Below, one piece after another: positions 7,202-17,288 of a stretch of 64,000 nucleotides of DNA (positions are counted from its first letter, which is position 1; each line of letters begins with the position of its first letter). The notes under the pieces were generated by a model. It worked only from the letters and a program-made list of their open reading frames with translations. It was not told where the DNA came from and did no database searches. This DNA is from [Empedobacter] haloabium. Lineage in GTDB: Bacteria; Pseudomonadota; Gammaproteobacteria; Burkholderiales; Burkholderiaceae_D. Made by a program: the position numbers and the translations under genes. The stretch is from assembly GCA_008011715.2 (NCBI GenBank), contig CP136508.1, forward strand, positions 4,464,001 through 4,528,000, written 5' to 3'.

Positions 7202-8590
7202 TCAGTCGCCCTGGTAGATCGACAGGTTGCCGGTGTAGTTGCCAAACTTGGTGTACATGCCCATCCACGTGAGGCGGATCGCGCCGATGGGACCGTTACG
7301 CTGCTTGCCGATGATGATCTCGGCGGTTCCCTTGTCCGGCGAGTCGGGGTTGTAGACCTCGTCGCGGTACAGGAAGATGATCACGTCCGCATCCTGTTCG
7401 ATAGCGCCGGATTCGCGCAGGTCGGACATGACGGGACGCTTGTTCGGGCGCTGTTCCAGCGAGCGGTTCAGCTGGGACAGCGCGATCACGGGGCAGTGCA
7501 ATTCCTTCGCCAGCCCTTTCAGCGACCGTGAGATCTCGGAGATCTCGGCGGCGCGGTTGTCGCCCGGCTGGGAGCCCTGCATCAGCTGCAGGTAGTCGAC
7601 GATGATGAGACCGAGCTTGCCACACTGGCGCGCCAGGCGGCGCGCCCGCGCGCGCATCTCGATCGGGTTCAGCGCCGGCGTCTCGTCGATGTAGAGCTGG
7701 GCTTCGTTCATCTTCTGGATGGCGTGCGTCAGGCGCGGCCAGTCCTCGTCGTTCAGCTTGCCCGTACGAAGCCTGTGCTGGTCCAGCTGGCCGACCGAGC
7801 CCAGCATACGCATGGCCAGCTGGGCGCCGCCCATCTCCATCGAGAACACGGCCACGGGCAGGCCCGCTTCGATCGCCACGTTCTCGCCGATGTTGACGGA
7901 GAACGCGGTCTTGCCCATCGACGGACGGCCAGCCACGATGACCAGGTCGCCCGGCTGCAGGCCGGAGGTCATTCGGTCCAGGTCGATGAAGCCGGTCGGC
8001 ACGCCGGTGATCTCGCTGGTGCTTTCGCGGCTGTACAGCTCGTCGATGCGCTCGACCACCTGCGTCAGCAGGGGCTGCACGGCAGTCCAGCCGGACGAAC
8101 CGCGCGAGCCCGCTTCGGCGATGGCGAAGATCTTCGACTCCGCCTCGTCCAGCATCTGCTTGACTTCCTTGCCCTGCGGGCTGAAGGCGTTGCCGGAGAT
8201 TTCGTCGGCCACGGTGATCAGCTTGCGCAGCACGCCGCGGTCGCGCACGATCTCGGCATAGCGGCGGATGTTGGCCGCGGACGGCGTGTTCTGCGCCATC
8301 GCGTTCAGGTACTGCAGGCCGCCCACTTCGTCGGCCTTGCCCAGCATCGTCAGCGCCTCGTAGACGGTGATGACGTCGGCCGGCTTGCCCGCGTTAATCA
8401 GGCGCACCATCTGCTCGAAGATGATGCGGTGGTCGTAGCGGTAGAAATCCTCCGGGTTCATGAAGTCGGCAATGCGGTCCCACGCGGCGTTATCGCGCAG
8501 CAGGCCGCCGATGACGGACTGTTCTGCCTCGATGGAATGCGGCGGGATGCGTAGGGAGTCGACTTGCGGGTCGGATGGGGCGGCGTTCAT
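7202..8590 (-). CDS. dnaB: Replicative DNA helicase DnaB
   Basis: This is the 462-residue hexameric helicase that unwinds DNA at the replication fork. The N-terminal DnaB domain (about residues 10-110, SIEAEQSVIGGLL) is followed by a RecA-like ATPase with Walker A GRPSMGKTAFS, and IIVDYLQLM as Walker B/H3. The GAIEQDADVIIFLYR segment lies near the C-terminus. The frame is open to 8653, but the ATG at 8590 (MNAAPSDPQ) gives the usual length. It lies downstream of rplI, separated by a terminator, as in other betaproteobacteria. Confidence 0.97.
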   Translation of the reverse strand: MNAAPSDPQVDSLRIPPHSIEAEQSVIGGLLRDNAAWDRIADFMNPEDFYRYDHRIIFEQMVRLINAGKPADVITVYEALTMLGKADEVGGLQYLNAMAQNTPSAANIRRYAEIVRDRGVLRKLITVADEISGNAFSPQGKEVKQMLDEAESKIFAIAEAGSRGSSGWTAVQPLLTQVVERIDELYSRESTSEITGVPTGFIDLDRMTSGLQPGDLVIVAGRPSMGKTAFSVNIGENVAIEAGLPVAVFSMEMGGAQLAMRMLGSVGQLDQHRLRTGKLNDEDWPRLTHAIQKMNEAQLYIDETPALNPIEMRARARRLARQCGKLGLIIVDYLQLMQGSQPGDNRAAEISEISRSLKGLAKELHCPVIALSQLNRSLEQRPNKRPVMSDLRESGAIEQDADVIIFLYRDEVYNPDSPDKGTAEIIIGKQRNGPIGAIRLTWMGMYTKFGNYTGNLSIYQGD

Positions 8591-8704
8591 GGCGCGAATT
8601 ATACCTGCTTCGGGTTTGCGAAGTTCATTAAAGAAAGGCACCGACCTGAGCAAAACGTTGCATTTTCAACGCTTTGCGGGCAATCGTGCCATCTTCACAA
8701 TGCA

Positions 8705-8733
8705 ATAAAAAAGCCGGGCGAACCCGGCTTCTT
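8705..8733 (-). terminator. Rho-independent terminator after rplI
   Basis: On the minus strand an 8-bp stem (AAGCCGGG / CCCGGCTT, 8711-8718 and 8723-8730) with loop TTCG is followed by a run of six U. It ends the rpsF-priB-rpsR-rplI unit before dnaB. Confidence 0.88.
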
Positions 8734-8777
8734 CAAAGCTAAGACAGTCTGACCGTGGAATAAATTCCCGGCGCGAC

Positions 8778-9230
8778 TTAGGCTGCGTCGCCCACGACGG
8801 CCACGGTCACTTCGACCACGACGTCGGTGTGCAGCGACACGGAGACCGGGTGCTCGCCCACGGTCTTCAGCGGGCCGGTCGGCAGGCGTACGGCAGCCTT
8901 TTCGACTGCGAAACCAGCCTTCGTCAGCGCTTCGGCGATGTCGTAGTTGGTCACGGAACCGAACAGACGGCCATCCACGCCGGCCTTCTGCGACACGGTC
9001 ACGGTCATGCCGTTCAGCTTTTCGCCTTGGCCTTGTGCGGCAGCCAGCTTTTCAGCGGCGGCTTTTTCCAGTTCGGCGCGCTTGGCTTCGAACTCGGCCA
9101 CGGCGGCCGTCGTGGCACGACGTGCCAGCTTTTGCGGGATCAGGAAGTTACGTGCGTAGCCGTCCTTGACCTTCACGACGTCGCCCAGGTTGCCGACGTT
9201 GATGACTTTTTCCAACAGAATGATTTGCAT
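8778..9230 (-). CDS. rplI: 50S ribosomal protein L9
   Basis: The 150-residue protein begins [21 protein letters not shown] and continues with [12 protein letters not shown], the signature of L9, which binds 23S rRNA domain V. A long central helix (about residues 45-75, [18 protein letters not shown]) joins the N- and C-terminal domains. It is the last gene of the rpsF-priB-rpsR-rplI group. The gap from rpsR is 30 bp and the ATG is preceded by GGAGAG. Confidence 0.98.
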   Translation of the reverse strand: MQIILLEKVINVGNLGDVVKVKDGYARNFLIPQKLARRATTAAVAEFEAKRAELEKAAAEKLAAAQGQGEKLNGMTVTVSQKAGVDGRLFGSVTNYDIAEALTKAGFAVEKAAVRLPTGPLKTVGEHPVSVSLHTDVVVEVTVAVVGDAA

Positions 9231-9260
9231 AGTTCTCTCCAGGATCTATCTGAACCGCGA

Positions 9261-9551
9261 TTAAGCGTGGTGCAGATCGGTGTAAGGCAGCAGGGCCAGG
9301 TAGCGGGCGCGCTTGATGGCGGTGTCGACTTGACGCTGGTAGTGCGCCTTCGTGCCGGTCAGGCGTGCTGGCATGATCTTGCCGTTTTCTTGGATGAAAT
9401 CTTTCAGCGTGTCTACGTCTTTGTAGTCCACTTGCTCAACGCCAGCGGCGGTGAAGCGGCAGAACTTCTTGCGCTTGAACAGAGGGTTTTGCTGTTTGCG
9501 CTTCTCTTTCAGCTTTGCTTTGTTTTTGTCGAACTTTTTACCGAATGCCAT
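9261..9551 (-). CDS. rpsR: 30S ribosomal protein S18
   Basis: The 96-residue basic protein contains [25 protein letters not shown] and [14 protein letters not shown], the core of S18, which pairs with S6 on the 30S platform. The N-terminus is very lysine-rich. It begins 1 bp after priB ends, so translation is probably coupled. GGAGCC lies just upstream, within the end of priB. Confidence 0.98.
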   Translation of the reverse strand: MAFGKKFDKNKAKLKEKRKQQNPLFKRKKFCRFTAAGVEQVDYKDVDTLKDFIQENGKIMPARLTGTKAHYQRQVDTAIKRARYLALLPYTDLHHA

Positions 9552-9552
9552 T

Positions 9553-9873
9553 TTAGGCTCCTGTATCTAAATGTTGTGCTGTCATGACAGCACGGAAATC
9601 AATGATGTGAAATACCAGGCTCTTGCTGTGGCGGTTCTTCTTGGCCAGGAATCCCGTGAACTCGTACGTGCCTCCCAGTGGCGCCGTGCTGAAGCGGTTG
9701 GAGATCTCTCCCGCGGCTACCGCGGCAATCTCGAACTCGGTCAGGCGGGCAATGCCGGCTTCCATCTGCTGCGAACTGTGCTGCAATACTGCATTCACCA
9801 GTGGCAGACCGGCTGGCGTGTATCGCAACACTTCCCGCTCGGTGATGAGGCCGACAAACTGGAGCTGGTTCAG
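9553..9873 (-). CDS. priB: Primosomal replication protein N (PriB), probable CTG start
   Basis: The product is a single-strand DNA-binding OB-fold protein of replication restart, located between rpsF and rpsR as in most betaproteobacteria. An internal GTG at 9831 would remove the first OB strand. Reading upstream, the same frame continues as [13 protein letters not shown], which fits the family N-terminus, back to a CTG at 9873-9871. An in-frame TGA lies five codons earlier, and no ATG, GTG or TTG lies between. GGGAG sits 5 bases before the CTG. Start at CTG gives 106 residues, a normal PriB length. C-terminal part: [18 protein letters not shown]. Confidence 0.85.
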   Translation of the reverse strand: MNQLQFVGLITEREVLRYTPAGLPLVNAVLQHSSQQMEAGIARLTEFEIAAVAAGEISNRFSTAPLGGTYEFTGFLAKKNRHSKSLVFHIIDFRAVMTAQHLDTGA

Positions 9874-9906
9874 CGAAACTCCCGATCAGAACTTACGCCG
9901 ACCAGC

Positions 9907-10293
9907 TTAGGCCGCAGCGGCTGGGGCGGCTGCTGGTGCTTCGGCGCGGTGGCTCTTGGCCGCGTCTTCACGCTGGACCGACTTCATCATCGGCGAAGGA
10001 GCGGTTTCCGCTTTCTTCATCTTGACGGTCAGGTGACGCAGCACGGCATCATTGAATTTGAATGCGGTTTCCAGTTCGACCAGGGTGTCGTTGTCGCACT
10101 CGATGTTCATGCAGATGTAGTGTGCCTTGGCCAGTTTCTGGATCGAGTACGCCATCTGACGGCGGCCCCAATCTTCCACGCGGTGCACGTTACCGCCGCG
10201 CGAGGTCACGCTGGCTTTGTAACGTTCGATCATCGCGGGCACTTGCTCGCTCTGGTCCGGATGGACGATAAATACGATTTCATAGTGACGCAT
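9907..10293 (-). CDS. rpsF: 30S ribosomal protein S6
   Basis: The 128-residue protein begins [25 protein letters not shown] and contains [16 protein letters not shown] and [10 protein letters not shown], all typical of S6. After about residue 100 there is an Ala-rich tail ([14 protein letters not shown]) longer than in enterobacteria, but common in Burkholderiales. It is the first gene of the rpsF-priB-rpsR-rplI group; the gap to the CTG start of priB is 33 bp. Confidence 0.98.
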   Translation of the reverse strand: MRHYEIVFIVHPDQSEQVPAMIERYKASVTSRGGNVHRVEDWGRRQMAYSIQKLAKAHYICMNIECDNDTLVELETAFKFNDAVLRHLTVKMKKAETAPSPMMKSVQREDAAKSHRAEAPAAAPAAAA

Positions 10294-10447
10294 GCAAACT
10301 CCCTTAAGGACTGTTGATAGCCCACCCCGGCGTCAAGACGGGTGTGGGAAGAGGTAAGCCCGCGACTATAGCAGCATTTTGTCGATAAATCCAGCACCCC
10401 GACCGCCTGAGGTCGGCTGCCCGCGCGCTACGCGCGCATGATGCATT

Positions 10448-10476
10448 GGGGACTGTCCCCAGAGGGGACTGTCCCC
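10448..10476. repeat. Direct pair of GGGGACTGTCCCC palindromes
   Basis: Two identical 13-bp palindromes lie at 10448-10460 and 10464-10476, separated by AGA. They belong to the short GGGG-C-G-CCCC repeat family found in many spacers of this window. Confidence 0.8.
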
Positions 10477-10551
10477 GGTTTTCACCCAAGAGCAGCCGAA
10501 GTCAAGAATATTTCGGCCAAAACAACAATTTCCCTTGCAATCCCGCGGACA

Positions 10552-10567
10552 CTGTACAAAAATACAG
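10552..10567. promoter_or_regulatory. LexA (SOS) box 1
   Basis: CTGTACAAAAATACAG fits CTG-N10-CAG exactly. It lies 28 bp before the lexA start and is expected to bind the LexA dimer for autoregulation. Confidence 0.9.
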
Positions 10568-10568
10568 A

Positions 10569-10584
10569 CTGTCTATATAAACAG
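10569..10584. promoter_or_regulatory. LexA (SOS) box 2
   Basis: CTGTCTATATAAACAG is a second exact CTG-N10-CAG site, 1 bp after box 1 and 11 bp before the lexA ATG. It overlaps a TATATAA that could be the -10 hexamer. Confidence 0.9.
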
Positions 10585-10595
10585 CCCATCGCACC

Positions 10596-11264
10596 ATGAT
10601 CAAGCTCACCGCAAGACAGGAACAAATTCTCAATCTGATCAGGGATGCCATCGAGAACACCGGCTTCCCTCCGACCCGCGCGGAAATCGCGGCCGAGCTG
10701 GGCTTCAAATCCGCCAACGCGGCCGAAGAGCACCTGAAGGCGCTCGCGCGCAAGGGTGCGATCGAGATCACCGCCGGCACGTCGCGCGGCATCCGCCTGC
10801 TGGGCGAGCGCCCGGCCCCGGCGTCCGCCGCCAAGCCGGCCGACCTGGGCCCGCTGCCGCAGGTCCCGGCCGGCATGCTGATGTCGCTGCCGCTGATCGG
10901 CCGCGTGGCCGCCGGCTCGCCCATCCTGGCACAGGAAAACCTGGAGACGAGCTACAGCGTCGACCCGGCCCTGTTCTCGGCCAAGCCGGACTTCCTGCTG
11001 AAGGTGCGCGGCGAATCGATGCGCGACATCGGCATCATGGATGGCGACCTGCTGGCCGTGAAGAAGGTGGACAGTGCCAAGAACGGCCAGATCGTCGTGG
11101 CCCGCATCGGCAGCGAAGTGACCGTCAAGCGCTACCGGCGTACCGGCTCGACCGTCGAGCTGCTGCCGGAAAACCCGGACTTCAAGGTCATCACCGTCGA
11201 TCCGGAGACCGACGAGTTCGCGCTGGAAGGCCTGGCGGTCGGGTTGCTGCGGACCTGGCACTAA
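10596..11264 (+). CDS. lexA: SOS repressor LexA
   Basis: The 222-residue repressor and self-cleaving protease has an N-terminal winged helix-turn-helix (residues 1-70, [24 protein letters not shown]). The cleavage site is Ala106-Gly107 in RVAAGSP. The catalytic Ser141 is in VRGESMRD and the general-base Lys178 in TVKRY. An Ala/Pro-rich linker (about 72-92) lengthens it relative to E. coli LexA (202). The two tandem LexA boxes overlapping the promoter indicate tight autoregulation. It is transcribed alone and away from the ribosomal gene group. Confidence 0.98.
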   Translation: MIKLTARQEQILNLIRDAIENTGFPPTRAEIAAELGFKSANAAEEHLKALARKGAIEITAGTSRGIRLLGERPAPASAAKPADLGPLPQVPAGMLMSLPLIGRVAAGSPILAQENLETSYSVDPALFSAKPDFLLKVRGESMRDIGIMDGDLLAVKKVDSAKNGQIVVARIGSEVTVKRYRRTGSTVELLPENPDFKVITVDPETDEFALEGLAVGLLRTWH

Positions 11265-11285
11265 GCCGATTCACTGGTCTGGCCT

Positions 11286-11390
11286 GGGGTCTGTCCCTGC
11301 ACAGGGACTGACCCCGAAGTTTGAACAGATGCATCAACAGCTGGCTGAACGCGAGCAAACTTCGGTGTCAGTCCCAAAGGGACAGACCCC
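11286..11390. repeat. Compound palindromic element between lexA and the PLP enzyme
   Basis: There is a left hairpin at 11286-11315 (GGGGTCTGTCCCTGC / ACAGGGACTGACCCC) and a right hairpin at 11364-11390 (GGTGTCAGTCCC-aaa-GGGACAGACCCC). They are joined by a middle piece whose ends CCGAAGTTTG (11314-11323) and CAAACTTCGG (11355-11364) are complementary. The outermost 13 bp of the whole element also pair with each other, so several alternative folds are possible. Confidence 0.8.
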
Positions 11391-11396
11391 AACCCA

Positions 11397-12644
11397 TCAA
11401 ACGTCCAAGGCCGCCCGGAAATCCTCCACCAGATCCGCCGTATCCTCGATCCCGACCGACACCCGGATCAGCGACTCGGCAATCCCCATCGACGCCCGGC
11501 GCTCCGCCCCCATCTCGTAGAAAATCGTGTGCGCCACCGGAATCACCAGGGTGCGCGTATCGCCCAGGTTGGACGCTGGCACCGCGATCCTCAAGCGGTT
11601 CAGGTAGTCGAAGCAGTCGATCCCATCCTTCAGCTCGAAGCTGAACAGCGAACCGTAGGCTTTGAACAGCTCGCTGGCGATGCCATGCTGCGGATGCGAC
11701 GGCAGGCCCGGGTAATGCACGGCCGCCACGCGCTCGTCGGCCGCCAGCATTTGCGCCAGCGCCTTGGCATTGGCGCAGGTGCGCTCCATGCGCAGCGCCA
11801 GCGTTTCCGCGCCCACGGCGATATGGTGCGCCGCCTCCGGTCCCAGTGAGGCGCCGAAGTCGCGCAAGCCCTTGGCGCGGATCTGCGTGATGCCCCACAT
11901 CGGCTGCGCCGCCTTTTTATAGTTCTCGAAGATGTTCGGGAATCGGCTCCAGTCGTACACCCCGGTATCCGTCAGTGCGCCGCCCAGCGCATTGCCGTGG
12001 CCGCCGATCGACTTCGTCAGCGAGTTGACGACCAGGCCGGCCCCCACCGCCTTCGGCTGGAACAAGTAAGGCGTCGTCATCGTGTTGTCCATAAGAGCGA
12101 TGTACAGGATGCCCCGCTCGGCGCACAGCTGGCCGATGCGCGCCAGGTCGGCGATCTGCGTGCGCGGGTTGGCGATCGTCTCGACAAACACGATGCGCGT
12201 GTTCTCCTTCAGCGCCGCGGCCACGTTGGCCATGTCGGTCGCGTCGACGAAATCGACGCCCACGCCCTGCCCCGCCACCGTCTGCCACAGCGAGTTCGTA
12301 TTCCCGAACAGGAACGACGACGACACCACGTGGTCGCCCGCGCGCAGCAGCGCCTGGAACACGGCGCCAATCGCCGCCATGCCGGTGGCAAAGCACAACG
12401 TGGCGATACCGCCTTCCATCTTGGTGATCTTCTCTTCCAGCGCCGACACGGTCGGGTTGCCCTGGCGGCCGTAGCGGAAGCCCGGCTCGCGGCCCTGGAA
12501 CACGGAGGCAAGCTGGCGCGCGTCCGTATAGCCGAACGCGACGGAAGTATGGACGGGCTTGTGCAGCGAACCCTGCTCGATGGGCTTCTGGCGGTCGCCG
12601 TGCAGGATCGTCGTCGTGAAGCCGTAGGTTTTTTTATCGGTCAT
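11397..12644 (-). CDS. PLP-dependent Cys/Met metabolism enzyme (cystathionine gamma-synthase / O-acylhomoserine sulfhydrylase family)
   Basis: This 415-residue fold-type I PLP enzyme is of the trans-sulfuration group. YGRQGNPTVSALEEKITKMEGG carries the phosphate-binding Tyr/Arg of the neighbouring subunit, MDNTMTTPYLFQP the cofactor-stacking Asp, and NSLTKSIGGHGNALGG the Schiff-base Lys. The end, ERRASMGIAESLIRVSVGIEDTADLVEDF, is typical. Position after purF matches the place of metZ (O-succinylhomoserine sulfhydrylase) in Burkholderiales. The sequence belongs to the longer family branch often named only cystathionine gamma-synthase family, so the exact reaction (sulfhydrylase, synthase or methionine gamma-lyase) is uncertain. 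Confidence 0.88.
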   Translation of the reverse strand: MTDKKTYGFTTTILHGDRQKPIEQGSLHKPVHTSVAFGYTDARQLASVFQGREPGFRYGRQGNPTVSALEEKITKMEGGIATLCFATGMAAIGAVFQALLRAGDHVVSSSFLFGNTNSLWQTVAGQGVGVDFVDATDMANVAAALKENTRIVFVETIANPRTQIADLARIGQLCAERGILYIALMDNTMTTPYLFQPKAVGAGLVVNSLTKSIGGHGNALGGALTDTGVYDWSRFPNIFENYKKAAQPMWGITQIRAKGLRDFGASLGPEAAHHIAVGAETLALRMERTCANAKALAQMLAADERVAAVHYPGLPSHPQHGIASELFKAYGSLFSFELKDGIDCFDYLNRLRIAVPASNLGDTRTLVIPVAHTIFYEMGAERRASMGIAESLIRVSVGIEDTADLVEDFRAALDV

Positions 12645-12652
12645 GTCAGCAG

Positions 12653-12712
12653 AATCCGGGACTGTCCCGGATTTTTGAAGTAGGCGTCAGAAAAGTCCGG
12701 GACTGTCCCCGA
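12653..12712. repeat. Two direct short palindromes (TCCGGGACTGTCCC core)
   Basis: One palindrome runs 12653-12673 (AATCCGGGAC...GTCCCGGATT). A near-identical second at 12696-12712 (TCCGGGACTGTCCCCGA) is followed by the same ATTTTTG tail. They lie in the spacer downstream of purF and upstream of the PLP enzyme start at 12644. Confidence 0.8.
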
Positions 12713-12723
12713 TTTTTGGAAAT

Positions 12724-12749
12724 AAAAAAAGGGCCCGCTGGGGGCCCTT
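12724..12749 (-). terminator. Rho-independent terminator of purF
   Basis: On the minus strand AAGGGCCC-ccagc-GGGCCCTT forms an 8-bp stem (12742-12749 with 12729-12736), followed by a U run and AUU. It begins 6 bp after the purF stop. Confidence 0.88.
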
Positions 12750-12755
12750 GCCGGG

Positions 12756-14279
<1,524 letters not shown>

Positions 14280-14317
14280 ACTGTGCTCCTGGATTGGGTG
14301 CTACGGATTTAAGAAAT

Positions 14318-14806
14318 CTAAAATTGCACGTGCTGCGCGACGGCAGCGGGCAGAAAGGGTTTCACGGTGCGGGCGCCGCTCTCGGCCAGGGGGCTGAGCA
14401 GCGCCTGCCGCCAGAAATCCTGCTGGGGGATCGACGTCATGCCGCACAATATGACGGCGGCCAGCACGATCACAAGGCCCCGGCCCAGTCCGAACAGGCC
14501 GCCCAGGCCCCGGTCCGCCAGGGTCAGGCCACCGGCCTCGACCAGTGCCGATATCGCCATCGACAACAAGCCCATCAGGATACGCACGCCGATGAACAGC
14601 ACGATGAACGCGACGATCAGGCGCACGACCTCGCCTGGAATCGCGGCCGGCAGCAGCGCGGCCAGTGCCGCGCTATAGGTATTGGCGACAACAAACGCGA
14701 CGATCCAGCCCAGCAGCGACAACATCTCCTTCACCAGCCCTCGCAGCGTACTGACAATGATGGAAGCGCCCAGCACGAACAGCACGAGGTAATCGAAAAT
14801 CGTCAC
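14318..14806 (-). CDS. cvpA: CvpA family inner-membrane protein
   Basis: The 162-residue protein has four predicted membrane helices, beginning MTIFDYLVLFVLGASIIVSTLRGLVKEMLSLLGWIVAF. The early D-x-x-(V/I)...RG-x-x-(K/R)E motif is diagnostic of the CvpA (colicin V production) family. It is linked to envelope function and lies upstream of purF in many proteobacteria. The spacing to purF is 38 bp and to the upstream SPOR gene 25 bp, so a folC-SPOR-cvpA-purF operon is likely. The molecular role is not established. Confidence 0.93.
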   Translation of the reverse strand: MTIFDYLVLFVLGASIIVSTLRGLVKEMLSLLGWIVAFVVANTYSAALAALLPAAIPGEVVRLIVAFIVLFIGVRILMGLLSMAISALVEAGGLTLADRGLGGLFGLGRGLVIVLAAVILCGMTSIPQQDFWRQALLSPLAESGARTVKPFLPAAVAQHVQF

Positions 14807-14831
14807 GTTGCCGCGTCAGCTGCTGCAGGGT

Positions 14832-15893
14832 TCAGACGGGAACCAGGCTGCCGGACAAGCCGATCTTCTGCAGCTTCGCCTTGGCCTTTTCCGCCTCTTC
14901 CCGGCTGCCGAACGGGCCCACCTTGACGCGGGTCAGCTCGCCCGACGGCGACTTCTGCGTAAACGACTTGATGCCGGCCGCCTGCAGCTTGCCCTGCAGC
15001 TCATCCACCTTGTCTTTGGCGGACAAGGCGGCGACCTGGATCACGTAACGGCTGGCGCCTTCGGCCTCGGCCGGCTTGGCGGCGCCCTTGCCTTCCAGGA
15101 TCGCCATGGCGCGCGCGGCGTCGTCCGGCTTCGCTTCGTGCTTCGGCTCCGGTTTCGTTTCGGCCTTGGCTTCGCGCCTTGCCTTCGCTTCCGCCTCTGC
15201 CTCGACCTTGGCCTTCGCCTCCGCCCGCGCCTTGGCTTTCGCTTCGGCCTCCGCCTCGGCCTTGGCCTCGGCCTTGGCCCGGGCTTTGGCTTTCGCTTCG
15301 GCCTCGGCCAGGCGGGTATCCGTCTTCGGTTCAGGCTTGCTGTCCGGCTTGTGCTCGGGCTTCACCTCTTTCGGCTCGGTCCAGGCGATCGGCTCCTTCG
15401 GCTCCGCGCGCGCGGCTGGCGCAACGGCGGCAGTCTTCGGCGCCGGCTCGGCCGGCTCGACGATCTCCTCGCTCTGGTCCAGCGCCTCGTCCTGCTGGAC
15501 GGGCTTGGCCGGCGCGGCGGCGACGGTGGTTTCCTCGGCCGGCTTGTCGTCGGCCGGTTTGTCCTTGGCGGGAATCTGGATGGCGATGTCGTTGGCCAGC
15601 GGCTTCGGCTCGGAGTCGAGGATCATCGGCAGGCCGATGGCGACGGCCAGCGCCAGCGCGATGGCGCCCACCAGGCGGCGGCGCGCGCGTTTCTTTTCGG
15701 GCAACACGGGATCGGGCACATCGCGCCCGGCGGCACGGCCGCGGCCACGGGCGGCGGCGGCCTCGGCGCCGGCATGCGCCGCGCGCTTGGCGCGGGCACG
15801 TTCGGCGAGATTCCTGTCGTCGGCGGCCCGGTAATAGCCGCTGTCTTCAACAGACTCCTGCTTGTTTTTACCAAATTTCGAGAACAAGCCCAT
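14832..15893 (-). CDS. SPOR-domain cell-division protein (DedD-like)
   Basis: The 353-residue single-pass protein has a basic cytoplasmic N-terminus. One membrane helix at about residues 73-92 (LVGAIALALAVAIGLPMIL) is followed by a long periplasmic linker. The linker includes a very repetitive Ala/Lys/Glu segment (about residues 195-265, with repeated AEAKAKARA units). It ends in a C-terminal SPOR domain (about 280-353: YVIQVAALSAKDKVDELQGKLQ...VKVGPFGSREEAEKAKAKL). SPOR domains bind denuded glycan strands at the septum. Position between folC and cvpA equals that of dedD. Confidence 0.92.
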   Translation of the reverse strand: MGLFSKFGKNKQESVEDSGYYRAADDRNLAERARAKRAAHAGAEAAAARGRGRAAGRDVPDPVLPEKKRARRRLVGAIALALAVAIGLPMILDSEPKPLANDIAIQIPAKDKPADDKPAEETTVAAAPAKPVQQDEALDQSEEIVEPAEPAPKTAAVAPAARAEPKEPIAWTEPKEVKPEHKPDSKPEPKTDTRLAEAEAKAKARAKAEAKAEAEAEAKAKARAEAKAKVEAEAEAKARREAKAETKPEPKHEAKPDDAARAMAILEGKGAAKPAEAEGASRYVIQVAALSAKDKVDELQGKLQAAGIKSFTQKSPSGELTRVKVGPFGSREEAEKAKAKLQKIGLSGSLVPV

Positions 15894-15904
15894 GCGTGAA
15901 TTTC

Positions 15905-17194
15905 TCAGTGGAGTGAGGATTTACGTGCGGCCATGACGCCGGCAACGGTCAGGAACGATCCAAAGACCACAATTCTATCATTCTCCCCAGCCCTACTCAT
16001 TGCATTTGCAAAAGCCGCGGCGGGATCGTCGAACACGTTGACGGTGCGGTCCTGCTGCTCCTGGCCCGCCAGCATCTGCACTTTCGCCGCCAGTTCGGAG
16101 GCGCTCGCCGCACGAGGCGACGGCAGCGTCGTCAGGCACCAGTGATCGACGTGCTCGGACATCGCCTTGATGACGCCATCGATGTCCTTGTCGTGCATCG
16201 AGCCGAACACGGCGAACGTATAGGGGTGGTAGCCCATATTCCCCAGGTTCTGGTTGAGCGCGGCGGCCGCGTGCGGGTTGTGCGCCACGTCGAGGATGAC
16301 GGTGGGGCGGCCCGGCAGTACCTGGAAGCGGCCCGGCAGCTCGACGGTGACGAGACCGTGGCGCACTTCCTGCGCGCCCACCGGCAGCTCGTTCTTCAGC
16401 ACTTCCAGCGCCGCCAGCGCGGCCGAGGCGTTCAACAACTGGTTGGCGCCACGCAGGCTCGGGTAGGCCAGCGAATTGCGCCGCTGCGAGCGGCCGCCGT
16501 AGTTCCACTGCTGCTTGTCGCCCGCGTAGTTGAAGTCGCGGCCCATCAGCCACAGGTCGGCACCGATGGCGGCGGCGTGGTCGATCAGCGCCTGCGGCGG
16601 CACCGGGTCGCTGCAGATGGCGGCCTTGCCCGCGCGGAAGATGCCTGCCTTCTCGAAGCCGATCTGCTCGCGCGTGCCGCCCAGGTAGTCGACGTGGTCG
16701 ATGTCGACGCTGGTGACGATGGCAACGTCCGCATCGACGACATTGACGGCATCCAGGCGCCCGCCCAGGCCCACCTCGAGGATCACGACGTCCAGCGGCG
16801 CCTTGCTCATCAGGTGCATGATCGCCAGCGTGGTGAACTCGAAATACGTCAGCGGCGTATCGCCGCGCACAGCCTCGACGGCATCAAAAGCCTCTACCAG
16901 CTGCGCGTCGCTGGCCAGGTCGCCGTTCAGGCGGGCACGCTCGTTGAAGTCGAGGAAGTGCGGCTTGATGTACAGGCCCACCCGGTAGCCCGCGCGCAGC
17001 AGGATCGATTCCAGCATCGCGCAGGTGGAACCCTTGCCGTTGGTGCCGGCCACCATGATGACGGGGCAGGAGAACCGCAGCTGCAGGCGCTCCTTGACGG
17101 CGCGCACGCGCTCCAGGCCCATGTTGATGACGGTTTCGGCATGGCGCGACTCGAGCAGCGCCAGCCAGGCTGGGAGGGTGGTGGGAGTGGACAT
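15905..17194 (-). CDS. folC: Bifunctional dihydrofolate synthase / folylpolyglutamate synthase
   Basis: The 429-residue Mur-ligase-like enzyme adds glutamate to dihydropteroate and to folates. The P-loop is VAGTNGKGSTCAMLESIL (near residue 47). DVVILEVGLGGRLDAVNVVD and TSVDIDHVDYLGGTREQIGFEKAGIFR carry the conserved metal and substrate residues, and the C-terminal domain contains LDVAHNPHAAAAL. The length fits the family (about 420). It lies between accD and the SPOR gene on the same strand. The start is ATG at 17194, with a weak ribosome-binding site. Confidence 0.97.
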   Translation of the reverse strand: MSTPTTLPAWLALLESRHAETVINMGLERVRAVKERLQLRFSCPVIMVAGTNGKGSTCAMLESILLRAGYRVGLYIKPHFLDFNERARLNGDLASDAQLVEAFDAVEAVRGDTPLTYFEFTTLAIMHLMSKAPLDVVILEVGLGGRLDAVNVVDADVAIVTSVDIDHVDYLGGTREQIGFEKAGIFRAGKAAICSDPVPPQALIDHAAAIGADLWLMGRDFNYAGDKQQWNYGGRSQRRNSLAYPSLRGANQLLNASAALAALEVLKNELPVGAQEVRHGLVTVELPGRFQVLPGRPTVILDVAHNPHAAAALNQNLGNMGYHPYTFAVFGSMHDKDIDGVIKAMSEHVDHWCLTTLPSPRAASASELAAKVQMLAGQEQQDRTVNVFDDPAAAFANAMSRAGENDRIVVFGSFLTVAGVMAARKSSLH

Positions 17195-17245
17195 GACTTC
17201 AGGAATGCGAGGAAAGGCGCCATTCTATCAGCGCCCGGTGACACT

Positions 17246-17265
17246 GGGGACAGGCACCTGTCCCC
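17246..17265. repeat. Perfect 20-bp palindrome GGGGACAGGCACCTGTCCCC
   Basis: It lies between accD and folC. It combines the GGGGAC arm of the short repeat family with the ACAGGCACC segment of the 53-bp family, so it links the two. Confidence 0.85.
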
Positions 17266-17288
17266 GCGGGTTGAACCCTGCTGACGGC

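Larger units (their letters stand above)
10294..10595. other. 302-bp gap between divergent rpsF and lexA
   Basis: No gene is seen. The left part is the leader and promoter region of rpsF. The middle holds a GC-rich dyad (GCGCGC-tac-GCGCGC, near 10420-10440) and a double palindrome (10448-10476). The right part is the SOS-regulated lexA promoter. Confidence 0.7.

Noticed and set aside
12645..12755. SAM-type riboswitch in front of the Cys/Met PLP enzyme
   Set aside because: The spacer holds only two short palindromes and the purF terminator; no conserved riboswitch core is visible.
15180..15310. Tandem repeat as a separate mobile or satellite element
   Set aside because: It encodes the in-frame Ala/Lys/Glu linker of the SPOR protein; such linkers are normal for this family.
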